Positions 53,875 to 61,731 of a stretch of 64,000 nucleotides of DNA are shown in pieces (the stretch's first letter is position 1; every line of letters begins with the position of its first letter). The translations under genes were made by a program, and so were the position numbers. The notes under the pieces were generated by a model, which searched no databases, was not told the DNA's origin, and saw only the letters and a program-made list of their open reading frames with translations. This stretch comes from Anaerolineales bacterium (lineage in GTDB: Bacteria > Chloroflexota > Anaerolineae > Anaerolineales > Villigracilaceae), in assembly GCA_020060625.1 (NCBI GenBank), contig JAGUZU010000075.1, positions 1 through 64,000 of the forward strand. The letters are read 5' to 3'.

Positions 53875-55518
53875 ATGTTTGACAAATTGAACTCTTTTTT
53901 CTCACGGCATGAATATCTGATTCCGTTTGTCATTTTCCTTCTTTTCCTTGCGGCGTCCCTGCCGGGCATAAGCTGGGGCGCGCCCGCATTGTGGAATCCC
54001 GACGAGTTGGTCTGGCGGGTGGACATGGCGTTGAACGGCGCGATGGTTTTCGATGTGACCGAGCCGGATTTCAATTACCCATCCCTGCCGAAGTATGTGA
54101 TGTATGCCATCGGCTCCGTCACCTACGGCATGGGAAAATCGAATTATGCGTTCATCGTGTCGGCGCGGGTATTCTCGGCGTTTTTGGGCGCGTTGGCTGG
54201 CGTTTTGATCTATTATCTTGCGCGCATGATCGGCGCGGATAAAAAGATTTCATTGCTGGCGGGCTTGCTGTACATTGCCAGCGGCGTTGCAGCGGCGAAT
54301 GGACGCTTTGCCCACAACGATCTGCATTTGCAACTGTTCTCCATCCTTTGCGTGTTCTTTGCCGTTAAATACCGGTACACGAATTCAAAAGTGTGGTTGT
54401 ATGCCTCTTTCCTTTCGGTGGGGCTTGCGGCTTCCAGCAAGTACACGGGCGGGAGTCTCATCCTTTTGCCTGTGGCAGTATATCTTGCCGCAAATTGGGC
54501 GGAGGTCCGCTCGCGCTGGCTTTCCATGTTCGGGTTTCTTTTCCTCGGCGGTGTGATTTCGCTCTTGGGTTATGGACTTGGCACGCCCAAAGCCCTGCTT
54601 AACCCGATTTATTACTTTTCAAATGTGATTCCCGCCTTGCAGAATTACCCGCAATACGGTTTCAATTCCGGCGCGCCAATCGGTTTATTCGGTCAATGGG
54701 GGGTGTTCGAGAATGCGGTGGGAACATTCGCGTATTACATTTTTATCCTTGCCTTTGCCTGGTTTTCGGTTCGGCTCATCTTGCGGAAGTTCGGGAAGGC
54801 TTCGCTGGAAAACAGGCAGGCGCAGGGAGCGGGCATCCTCATACTGGCGGTGTTGATTTTCGACCTGCCCTTCATGATCTCCATCAACTACATTGGACGG
54901 TATTTCATTCCCTTTGTGCCGTTCCTTGCCATTCTTGGCGCGCTGTTTGTGGATGAAGTTCTCCGCTTCGCTTCCAGCCGGAAACTGGTCTTCGTCCCCC
55001 CGCTGATTGCCGCGCTGTTGGCGGTTGGCATCGTCTACTCGTTTTTGCGTCTTGCCGGCACGGCATTGCTTTTCATGAACGACGCCCGCATCCCTGCCAG
55101 TGAATACATTGCAACCATTCGCGGTTATGGGAAGAGCGTTGAATATACCTTGTATCCGCCTCAAATTGAGAAACGACGTTTTTTGCGCGCGCATAATTAC
55201 CCCATCTATTTCGTCAAATACCCTGATGATGTCGTTCCAACAGGCGGGCGCTACGAATACAACCAGGGCGAGCGGGGACTGCTCGAACGCGATACGGATT
55301 ACTTCGTCATGGACAGTTATACTTATGACCGCTTTTATACCGAATCAGTTTGCGAGACCAATCCCGTGGAGTGTGATTTCTTCAAACGGCTGATCGCCGG
55401 GGAAGCAGAGTCCTTCCGCCTCTTGCGGGAATTCAAATACGATCTCCCGCCTTACCTGCCGCACGTTACCATTTCGGCAGTCAACCCGGATGTGCTGATC
55501 TTTGAACGGGTGAGATGA
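53875..55518 (+). CDS. Polytopic membrane protein, GT39/PMT-like
   Basis: 547 residues, about eleven helices and a C-terminal soluble segment. The first external loop SWGAPALWNPDELVWRVDMALNG has an Asp-Glu pair at the GT39/GT83 catalytic position, followed by FNYPSLPKYVMYAIGS and ANGRFAHNDLHLQLFS, which match the second and third conserved loops of this clan. Likely transfers a polyprenyl-phosphate-linked sugar outside the membrane. Last + strand gene before the minus-strand pair; convergent with the methyltransferase. Confidence 0.7.
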   Translation: MFDKLNSFFSRHEYLIPFVIFLLFLAASLPGISWGAPALWNPDELVWRVDMALNGAMVFDVTEPDFNYPSLPKYVMYAIGSVTYGMGKSNYAFIVSARVFSAFLGALAGVLIYYLARMIGADKKISLLAGLLYIASGVAAANGRFAHNDLHLQLFSILCVFFAVKYRYTNSKVWLYASFLSVGLAASSKYTGGSLILLPVAVYLAANWAEVRSRWLSMFGFLFLGGVISLLGYGLGTPKALLNPIYYFSNVIPALQNYPQYGFNSGAPIGLFGQWGVFENAVGTFAYYIFILAFAWFSVRLILRKFGKASLENRQAQGAGILILAVLIFDLPFMISINYIGRYFIPFVPFLAILGALFVDEVLRFASSRKLVFVPPLIAALLAVGIVYSFLRLAGTALLFMNDARIPASEYIATIRGYGKSVEYTLYPPQIEKRRFLRAHNYPIYFVKYPDDVVPTGGRYEYNQGERGLLERDTDYFVMDSYTYDRFYTESVCETNPVECDFFKRLIAGEAESFRLLREFKYDLPPYLPHVTISAVNPDVLIFERVR

Positions 55519-55554
55519 AAAACGACGGTCACTTTGAAGATGATCGTCATTCCG

Positions 55555-56196
55555 TCACTTAATGAAATTGCCCACCGTGTACACCGTCCCTGCAATGGGC
55601 GGTGTGCTTTTCATTTCGATCACCTTTCCCTTTGGGAATGCCTTATGTGCCGCGGCGGCAATCTCCTTTTCGGTGGAAAAATGCTCGTCGCGGATGTTGT
55701 GTCCCATCAAACGGAACATGAAGACCATGAACGGCTTCTCGACGGGGGTCCCGTAAACCATCTGTCCGCCAGGCTTAAGCACGCGCCTCACTTCCTTGAT
55801 CGCCTGTTCCAATTCCAGCGGCGTTAGGTGTTCGAGGATGCTGATTAGCAGAACCGTGTCGAATTTATTATCCGGGTAGGGCATGTTCAGCACATCGCCT
55901 TCTTCGAGGAAGAGCGGAATTCCCATCGGCTCGAACACAGATTTGACGGCTTCGATGTCGGCGGTCAGGTCGATGCCGTGAATTTCCTTATACATATCGT
56001 GCAGGTTGGGAAAGGCAAGCCCGGTCCCAAAACCGACCTCCAACACGCGCCCGCCGCCTGTGCATTCGCCCAGCGCCAGTTCCACGCGGCGGCGGTACAT
56101 TTTTCCGAAGATAGGCCAGTAATAGTATTTGATCGGGTCGTATTGATTCACGCCTTTATAAGCCTGGGCGGGCAGGAGTTTTAATTTTGGAAGCAT
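55555..56196 (-). CDS. SAM-dependent methyltransferase, class I
   Basis: 213 residues on the minus strand from ATG 56196, preceded by an AAGGAAA RBS; a longer frame to 56286 adds 30 unrelated residues. RVLEVGFGTGLAFPNL (motif I), IHGIDLTADIEAVKSVF, FDTVLLISILEHLTPLELEQAI, LKPGGQMVYGTPVEKPFM. The YKGVNQYDPIKYYYWPIFGKMYRRRVE N-terminus is typical of lipid- or polyprenyl-associated methyltransferases. It follows the fusion gene at 56220 on the same strand. Confidence 0.82.
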   Translation of the reverse strand: MLPKLKLLPAQAYKGVNQYDPIKYYYWPIFGKMYRRRVELALGECTGGGRVLEVGFGTGLAFPNLHDMYKEIHGIDLTADIEAVKSVFEPMGIPLFLEEGDVLNMPYPDNKFDTVLLISILEHLTPLELEQAIKEVRRVLKPGGQMVYGTPVEKPFMVFMFRLMGHNIRDEHFSTEKEIAAAAHKAFPKGKVIEMKSTPPIAGTVYTVGNFIK

Positions 56197-56219
56197 TGAA
56201 TTTCCTTGAAATCGGGGCG

Positions 56220-57653
56220 TTATACAAATTTGATTCGCCTCGCCGCAAAAGCAACCATCCTGAACAGCAGGATGCCGTGTTTCCAACGGGAGATATTGGT
56301 GGTTCCGTAGGTGCGTTCGCGGTAGCGGATGGGAAGGTCTACGATCTTCAGGTTTAATTTTGCCGCGCCGAAGATCAGGTCGAAATCACCGAAGGGATCG
56401 AAGTCGCCAAAGTAGGAACGGTTGGCGGCGATCTTTTCATAGTCTTTTCGCCAGAGAACTTTCGTTCCGCAAAGTGTGTCTTTGACGGGCTGACCAAGCA
56501 TCCATGAGAAGGCGAGGCTGAAGAATTTGTTGCCGAGGAAGTTAAGCGTGCGCATCGCTTCCTTTTCCATCGGGTAGACAAGGCGCACGCCATTGATGAA
56601 CTCTCCATTGCCGGAGGCAATGGCTTCGTAGAAACGCGGCAGGTCTTCCGGTGGGACGGTCAGGTCTGCGTCTAGGATCATGAGGATGTCGCCGGAGGCT
56701 TTTTCGAAGCCGAGTCGAATGGCGTCGGCTTTGCCAATGCCCGGCTGGCGGAAGAGCAGGCTTGGGGTCCGGGGGTGAAGCGGAATTTCCTTCTCGATGG
56801 TTTCGTAGGTGTTGTCGTGGGAATGCCCCTCGACGAAGATGAGTTCGGTTTTCGATCCCATGTTGGGAAGGCGCTCGAAGATATTTTTGACGTTGCCCGC
56901 TTCGTTTCGCGCGGCGACCACGACGGACACGCTTGGGTTTTGCGCGGGTTGGGGGGCGGGGCGGGCAATGACGAAGTTGGAAAGCGCAAAGCTGTTGAAG
57001 GGCCAAAGTTTTACGAGGTAGCGGTTTATAAGTCCGCAAAGAGGCAGGGGCAGAAGGATCTCGCGCGTGGCGCGGACTCTTTCAAAGCCTGCCAGTCGCA
57101 GGAGATTGTCCACGTCTTCGGGGGTCAGCCAGTTTTGACTCAAAATGGGCGCGGCGAGATTCAGGCTTTGCGCGAGCGTGAGCGGAAGCTGCCAGAGGTG
57201 GCTGTAAAAGTTCAGGATGAGGCGCGTGTGCGGCGCGCATAATTTTTTAACCTGTTCGAGCGCGCGCTGGACATCCCACAAATCGTTGACGGTGTCCGAA
57301 AGGATGATGACATCGAACACGTCTTCGAGGCTGGAGAGGTCATGTGTATCGAGCTGGCGGTATTCGATTTCGGGATGACGTTGTTTTGCGCGGGCGATCA
57401 TCTCGGCGGAAAAATCCACGCCGACGCCGTGAGAGGGTTGCAGGCTGGCGATGAGGTCTCCCGCGCCGCAGCCGATTTCAAGGATGCGTTGATTTGGATG
57501 GACGAGGAATTGATAAATCTCTGCCAGCCGGCGGTGATACCAGCGTCCCATGCCGCGCCAGTGATCGCGTTTTTTGGCAATGGCATCCCAGTTTGCCATG
57601 CGGGTCTGCTGGTAGGCTTTGCCCGCTTCATCGAAAGGTGGGTTGATGTTCAT
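56220..57653 (-). CDS. Bifunctional protein: methyltransferase fused to family 2 glycosyltransferase
   Basis: 477 residues. Residues 1 to about 220 form a class I methyltransferase: ILEIGCGAGDLIASL, GVDFSAEMIARAKQRH, FDVIILSDTVNDLWD. From about 240 a GT-A domain follows: SVSVVVAARNEAGNVKNIFE, ELIFVEGHSHDNT, ADAIRLGFEKASGDILMILDADLTVPPEDLP with the metal-binding Asp-Ala-Asp, then SWMLGQPVKDTLCGTKVLW, like polyprenyl-phosphate mannosyl/glucosyltransferases. No stop or frameshift separates the halves. It would both methylate and transfer, perhaps in one pathway step. It is divergent from the regulator at 57738, sharing its promoter region. Confidence 0.85.
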   Translation of the reverse strand: MNINPPFDEAGKAYQQTRMANWDAIAKKRDHWRGMGRWYHRRLAEIYQFLVHPNQRILEIGCGAGDLIASLQPSHGVGVDFSAEMIARAKQRHPEIEYRQLDTHDLSSLEDVFDVIILSDTVNDLWDVQRALEQVKKLCAPHTRLILNFYSHLWQLPLTLAQSLNLAAPILSQNWLTPEDVDNLLRLAGFERVRATREILLPLPLCGLINRYLVKLWPFNSFALSNFVIARPAPQPAQNPSVSVVVAARNEAGNVKNIFERLPNMGSKTELIFVEGHSHDNTYETIEKEIPLHPRTPSLLFRQPGIGKADAIRLGFEKASGDILMILDADLTVPPEDLPRFYEAIASGNGEFINGVRLVYPMEKEAMRTLNFLGNKFFSLAFSWMLGQPVKDTLCGTKVLWRKDYEKIAANRSYFGDFDPFGDFDLIFGAAKLNLKIVDLPIRYRERTYGTTNISRWKHGILLFRMVAFAARRIKFV

Positions 57654-57702
57654 GACGAGTGATTTTACCTGAGGCTGTCCGTTCGTGATGCGAAAAGTGA
57701 GT

Positions 57703-57721
57703 TATAATTCAGCGACTGAAT
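57703..57721 (+). promoter_or_regulatory. Promoter -10 of winged-helix regulator 2 with overlapping palindromic operator
   Basis: TATAAT (57703-57708) is overlapped by ATTCAGCGACTGAAT (57707-57721). The block 57703-57727 is identical to 7130-7154 in front of gmd. It lies in the 84-nt divergent gap and could also affect the minus-strand fusion gene. The -35 is weak. Confidence 0.75.
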
Positions 57722-57737
57722 TTTGGAATTATAAATC

Positions 57738-58214
57738 ATGACTGTTGAATCTACAAACGACGAACTCCGCGAACTTTCCCTGCTCGAGCAGATCGAGAGC
57801 GACCCGGATATAAACCAATCCACACTTGCCCGTCAGTTGGGTGTGGCGGTTGGCACGGTCAACTGGCATTTGAAACGCCTCATCGCCAAAGGCGCGGTAA
57901 AGGTTTCACGTGCCGAACGCAAGAAACTGCGCTACATCATCACGCCCGAGGGACTTGCATTGCGCGCCCGCCTGGCAGTGGATTATGTCGAGCGTTCGTT
58001 TTCCGTTTATCGAAAGACCCGTCAGCGTGTGAAGGATCATCTTGCAAAAGTGCGCGCCGCAGGTTTCGACCGCGTGCGCATCGTCGGATCGGGCGATGTG
58101 GCGGATATCTGCAAACTGACCTGCATCGAACAGGATATTACGGTGGTGAACGATAAATCCGCGCCCGCGCTTGTTTTGGATGGATACAAGATCAGACTGG
58201 AAGGCTTGGGATGA
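57738..58214 (+). CDS. Winged-helix transcriptional regulator (EPS-associated MarR-like), copy 2
   Basis: 158 residues, paralogue of the protein at 15187. LSLLEQIESDPDINQSTLARQLGVAVGTVNWHLKRLIAKGAVKV is the winged helix (recognition helix around residues 40-55), with wing KKLRYIITPEGLAL. The C-terminal part (RVRIVGSGDVADICKLTCIEQDITVV) is a short alpha/beta domain of unknown ligand. It leads an operon like copy 1, overlapping the next SDR gene by ATGA. The promoter carries the shared palindrome, so autoregulation and cross-regulation of copy 1 and gmd are inferred. Confidence 0.82.
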   Translation: MTVESTNDELRELSLLEQIESDPDINQSTLARQLGVAVGTVNWHLKRLIAKGAVKVSRAERKKLRYIITPEGLALRARLAVDYVERSFSVYRKTRQRVKDHLAKVRAAGFDRVRIVGSGDVADICKLTCIEQDITVVNDKSAPALVLDGYKIRLEGLG

Positions 58215-59221
58215 CGGACCGCCATATTTTGATCACGGGTGGGGCAGGCTATATCGGCTCACTCCTGACCTCGGAACTGCTTCGGCAAAATTACCGTGTT
58301 ACCATCCTCGACAGTCTCCTGTTCGGCGGCGAGAGCATTCTCCCGTTCCTGAGCCATCCAAACTTTCACTTCATCAAAGCGGATGTGACCGAGCCGCGCG
58401 CTGTGCGGGATGCCGTCCGCCAGGATTGGCAGGTTCCCAATGCGGTGGTCCACCTTGCGGCGATTGTCGGTTTTCCGGCTTGTCAGGCGGTGGGAAAGCA
58501 GGTGGCATGGAAGTACAATGTCGAGGCGACGAAAATGGTCTTCGAGCAGTCAGCAGATTTGGGCGTGGAACGATTCGTGTTCGCGTCCACCTACAGCAAT
58601 TACGGTTTGTCTGAAAACGGCAAGCCGGTCACCGAAGAGACCGCGCTCAATCCGCAATCCTTGTATGCCGAGACCAAGATTGCAAGTGAAGAATTCTTGC
58701 TCGCGCAAAAAGATGCGGCTTGCGCGCCGCTTTTGTTCCGCTTTGCGACGTTGTATGGCATTTCCCCCCGCACCCGCTTTGACTTGATCGTGAATCAATT
58801 CGTGCTTGAGGCATTCACCAAACGTTCGCTCATCATCTACCAGCGCGGATACTCGCGCTCGTTCGTTCACATCCGCGATGTGGCGCGCGGCATCATCATG
58901 GGCTTGGAGGCGGAACAGTCGAAGATTCGCGGGCAGGTCTTCAACCTGGGAACTGAGAACGGAAATTATTCCAAGGATGATATTGTACGGCTCGTCTTGA
59001 AGCGCATGCCCGAAACTACGGTGGAATATAAAGACCTGACCTTCGGCGGCGACATGCGCGACATCACCGTGTCGTTCGAGAAGATCAAGCGCGTGCTTGG
59101 TTTCGATACCACGTTGGACGTGGACGACGGCGTGCGCGAAGTGTTGTTTGCGTTGAAGTCCGGGTTGATCAAAGACCCGGCAGATGACAGATACAGGAAC
59201 GCGCAGTTCATTGTGCAGTAG
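58211..59221 (+). CDS. NAD-dependent epimerase/dehydratase (extended SDR)
   Basis: 336 residues. HILITGGAGYIGSLLTSELL (NAD-binding), VVHLAAIVGFPACQAVG, FVFASTYSNYGLSEN, catalytic YAETK (Tyr152, Lys156), FRFATLYGISPRTRFDLIVNQFVLEAF and RSFVHIRDVARGI. It resembles UDP-glucose/GlcNAc 4-epimerase-like and CDP-tyvelose-type enzymes of glycan clusters; the exact reaction is unclear. Its stop codon coincides with the start of a heptanucleotide array. Confidence 0.8.
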   Translation: MTDRHILITGGAGYIGSLLTSELLRQNYRVTILDSLLFGGESILPFLSHPNFHFIKADVTEPRAVRDAVRQDWQVPNAVVHLAAIVGFPACQAVGKQVAWKYNVEATKMVFEQSADLGVERFVFASTYSNYGLSENGKPVTEETALNPQSLYAETKIASEEFLLAQKDAACAPLLFRFATLYGISPRTRFDLIVNQFVLEAFTKRSLIIYQRGYSRSFVHIRDVARGIIMGLEAEQSKIRGQVFNLGTENGNYSKDDIVRLVLKRMPETTVEYKDLTFGGDMRDITVSFEKIKRVLGFDTTLDVDDGVREVLFALKSGLIKDPADDRYRNAQFIVQ

Positions 59222-59269
59222 GTCGCAAGTTGAAGGTTGAAAGTTACAGGTTGAAGGAGAAAAGTTATG
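59221..59269 (+). repeat. Heptanucleotide array (GGTTGAA type), 7 units
   Basis: Read in sevens from 59221: GGTCGCA, AGTTGAA, GGTTGAA, AGTTACA, GGTTGAA, GGAGAAA, AGTTATG. The array fills the whole gap and its last unit includes the ATG of the following gene at 59267. Confidence 0.85.
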
Positions 59270-59683
59270 ACAACGGCGAAGCGGTTTGAAGATTTGGAAG
59301 TTTGGCAGAGAGCGAAAGATTTGACGAACTTGATTTACAAACATTCCGCTGATGGCGCTTTTTCGCGCGATTTTGGTTTGCGCGATCAAATGCGAAGAGC
59401 TTCCGTTTCAATCATGTCAAACATTGCCGAAGGGTTTGAAAGCCAGACCCAGGCGATGTTCATCAAATTCCTTGGTTACGCAAAAGGATCGGTGGGTGAA
59501 TTACGCGCCCAACTTTATATTGCCAGGGACCAGGACTACATCACCGAAGAGGACTTTAATACAATGTTTTCAACAGCGAAAATTTGCAGCAGGCAACTCT
59601 CGCGTTTTATTCAATATCTGGAATCTCAACCCAATGCGCGGCGTGTCCGCGAAGAAGGAGTAACCTACAATGTCGAACAATAA
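59267..59683 (+). CDS. Four-helix-bundle protein (S23/IVP family)
   Basis: 138 residues. [68 protein letters not shown] and [23 protein letters not shown] are the four helices of the 23S rRNA intervening-sequence protein family (TIGR02436). The biochemical role of the family is not established; some members sit in rRNA intervening sequences. Here it interrupts a sugar-nucleotide operon, preceded by a heptanucleotide array and overlapping the next gene by 14 nt. An AAAG-rich RBS is part of the array. It is related in fold to Avd of diversity-generating elements, but no reverse transcriptase is nearby. Confidence 0.85.
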   Translation: MTTAKRFEDLEVWQRAKDLTNLIYKHSADGAFSRDFGLRDQMRRASVSIMSNIAEGFESQTQAMFIKFLGYAKGSVGELRAQLYIARDQDYITEEDFNTMFSTAKICSRQLSRFIQYLESQPNARRVREEGVTYNVEQ

Positions 59684-60731
59684 ACCTTCCAACCTTCGAT
59701 CTTCAGCCTTTTGGCAAAACAAGCGCGTCCTTGTGACCGGCGGGGCGGGTTTTTTGGGATCCTTTGTGACAGAAAAACTCATTGAACGCGGCGTAACTGA
59801 TATTCTTATCCCGCGTATTGAAAATTACAATTTGACAGACCGTGATGACATCCGCCGCCTGTTGAGCGATGCCGTGCTTGCGCGAGACAAACTGCCTTCC
59901 CACTTGTTGCCTGCAAACGTTAACCTGCAACCTTCGACCTTTGACCTGCAACCTTCCAATCTAATCATCATCCACCTCGCCGCGAACGTGGGCGGCATCG
60001 GCGCGAACCGCGAGCATCCCGCTGAGTTTTTCTACGACAACCTGATGATGGGCGTGGAACTCATGCACCAGGCGTACAAGAACGGCGTCGGCAAATTCGT
60101 CGCCATCGGCACGGTCTGCGCCTATCCCAAGTTCACGCCCGTCCCGTTCAAGGAAGACGACCTGTGGATCGGCTACCCCGAAGAGACCAATGCCCCTTAC
60201 GGTCTTGCCAAGAAGATGATGCTCGTGCAGGCGCAGGCGTACCGCCAGCAATACGGATTCAACGCCATTTTCCTTCTGCCTGTGAACCTGTACGGTCCGC
60301 GCGATAACTTTAATCTCGCAACTTCGCATGTGATTCCCGCCCTCATCCGCAAAGCCGTCGAAGCAGGCGAGCGAGGCGACAAGGAGTTACAAGTCTGGGG
60401 CGATGGCTCACCAACACGCGAATTCCTCTACGTGGAGGATGCCGCCGACGGTATCGTCACCGCCGCCGAAAAATACAACGGCGACCTGCCCGTCAACCTC
60501 GGTTCCGGCTACGAAATCTCCATCAAGGACCTGACCGAAATGGTTGCGAAATTAACCGGCTTCACTGGCAAGATCGCCTGGCAGACGGATAAGCCCAACG
60601 GTCAGCCCCGCCGCGGACTCGACGTCTCCCGCGCGAAGGAACTCTTCGGCTGGAGCGCGCAGGTCCCATTCGAGGAAGGCATGAAGCGCACCATCGAGTG
60701 GTTCAAGGCGAACCGAGACAAGATCAAATGA
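59670..60731 (+). CDS. fcl: GDP-L-fucose synthase (with repeat-derived insertions)
   Basis: 353 residues. [51 protein letters not shown], catalytic YGLAK (Tyr177, Lys181), [20 protein letters not shown] and [16 protein letters not shown] are the family hallmarks: epimerisation and reduction of GDP-4-keto-6-deoxymannose to GDP-L-fucose. The catalytic Tyr is at 136 in the E. coli enzyme, so about 41 extra residues precede it. An N-terminal extension ([15 protein letters not shown]) and an insertion around residues 81-97 ([15 protein letters not shown]) come from heptanucleotide repeats. Active-site motifs are intact. Gmd at 7167 provides the substrate. Confidence 0.88.
   Translation: MSNNKPSNLRSSAFWQNKRVLVTGGAGFLGSFVTEKLIERGVTDILIPRIENYNLTDRDDIRRLLSDAVLARDKLPSHLLPANVNLQPSTFDLQPSNLIIIHLAANVGGIGANREHPAEFFYDNLMMGVELMHQAYKNGVGKFVAIGTVCAYPKFTPVPFKEDDLWIGYPEETNAPYGLAKKMMLVQAQAYRQQYGFNAIFLLPVNLYGPRDNFNLATSHVIPALIRKAVEAGERGDKELQVWGDGSPTREFLYVEDAADGIVTAAEKYNGDLPVNLGSGYEISIKDLTEMVAKLTGFTGKIAWQTDKPNGQPRRGLDVSRAKELFGWSAQVPFEEGMKRTIEWFKANRDKIK
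59910..59958 (+). repeat. Heptanucleotide array inside fcl, 7 units (CCTTCAA type)
   Basis: Read in sevens: CCTGCAA, ACGTTAA, CCTGCAA, CCTTCGA, CCTTTGA, CCTGCAA, CCTTCCA. It lies between the dinucleotide-binding part and the IHLAANVGG strand and encodes the unusual [12 protein letters not shown] stretch. Confidence 0.85.
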
Positions 60732-60816
60732 GTTGCAGGTCACAGGTTGAAGGTTAAAAGTAAGACCAACCTTCAACCTTCAACGTTCAACCTTCAACCT
60801 TCAACCTTCAACCTTT
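60731..60816 (+). repeat. Palindromic heptanucleotide array, ends at Wzm start codon
   Basis: Five units of the GGTTGAA sense (60731-60765, degenerate) are followed by seven AACCTTC-type units (60768-60816), the last ending immediately before ATG 60817. The two orientations are complementary and could form a long hairpin over the ribosome binding region. No other sequence is in the gap. Confidence 0.88.
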
Positions 60817-61659
60817 ATGACTGAAATTAAACACGAACCCGCCACCGTCTACATCAAACCGTCCAAAGGGCTTGCCGCATTAAACCTGCGCGATCTTTGG
60901 ATGTACCGCGAACTGATCTTTTTCATGGTCTGGCGCGATGTGAAGGTGAAATACAAACAAACGCTGCTTGGCATGGCATGGGCGGTCATCCAGCCCGTGA
61001 TGACCATGCTGGTCTTCACCTTCCTCTTTGACCGCGTGGCAAAACTCCCAACCGAAGGCATTCCCTATCCCGTCTTCGCGTTTACCGCACTGCTGCCGTG
61101 GGGCTTGTTCGTGGTCGCGCTCAACCAGGGCAGTCGTTCGCTCGTGGCGCACAACAACATGGTGACGAAGATCTACTTTCCGCGCCTCATCCTGCCAATG
61201 TCATCGGTCTTCGCAGGCTTGGTGGATTTTGCGATTGCCTTTGTCATCCTGGTCGGATTGATGTTCTACTATCAAGTCACGCCCGCCTGGAATTTACTCT
61301 GGACGCTTCCGCTCTTCCTGCTGCTTGCAATCGTGACCGCGCTCGGCGTTGCCCTCTGGCTTTCGGCGATCAACGTCCAGTATCGTGACGTAAACCAAGC
61401 CCTCCCGTTTCTGACTCAGTTTTGGCTGTTTGCCACGCCCGTTGCTTACTCTGCCTCTGTCATTTCCGAAAAATGGCGGATCGCCTACTCCCTCAACCCG
61501 ATGGCGGGCGTGGTCAACGGCTTCCGCTGGGCGCTGCTCGGCACCGGCAGCGGACCCGACATCACGCTTTGGGTTTCGGTTGGAATTTCAATTTTGATCT
61601 TTGTCTCGGGTCTCTTCTATTTCCGAAGCATGGAAAAGACCTTTGCGGACACAATATAG
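60817..61659 (+). CDS. wzm: ABC-2 type polysaccharide export permease (Wzm), copy 2
   Basis: 280 residues with six hydrophobic segments. DLWMYRELIFFMVWRDVKVKYKQTLLGMAW is the N-terminal interface of Wzm/KpsM; ALLPWGLFVVALNQGSRSLV, VQYRDVNQALPFLTQFWLFATPVAYSAS and NPMAGVVNGFRWALLGTG are also family-typical. It pairs with the ATPase at 61732 but lacks close identity to copy 1, so it is not a recent duplication. The usual Shine-Dalgarno is replaced by heptanucleotide repeats (AACCTTT before ATG). Confidence 0.92.
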   Translation: MTEIKHEPATVYIKPSKGLAALNLRDLWMYRELIFFMVWRDVKVKYKQTLLGMAWAVIQPVMTMLVFTFLFDRVAKLPTEGIPYPVFAFTALLPWGLFVVALNQGSRSLVAHNNMVTKIYFPRLILPMSSVFAGLVDFAIAFVILVGLMFYYQVTPAWNLLWTLPLFLLLAIVTALGVALWLSAINVQYRDVNQALPFLTQFWLFATPVAYSASVISEKWRIAYSLNPMAGVVNGFRWALLGTGSGPDITLWVSVGISILIFVSGLFYFRSMEKTFADTI

Positions 61660-61728
61660 GTTACAGGTTACAGGTTACAAGTTGAAAGTTGCAGGTTTGA
61701 AACCTTCAACCTTCAACCTTCAAACAAA
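61658..61728 (+). repeat. Palindromic heptanucleotide array between wzm and wzt
   Basis: AGGTTAC three times, AAGTTGA, AAGTTGC, AGGTTTG, then AACCTTC three times. It begins inside the wzm stop codon and ends 3 nt before ATG 61732. The halves are complementary around 61693-61707. Confidence 0.88.
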
Positions 61729-61731
61729 CAT

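Noticed and set aside
55519-55554. Convergent terminator between the GT39-like gene and the minus-strand methyltransferase
   Set aside because: Only weak short inverted repeats and no clear T tract are visible.
59267-59683. Avd component of a diversity-generating retroelement
   Set aside because: The fold family is related, but no reverse transcriptase and no template/variable repeat pair is visible in the window.
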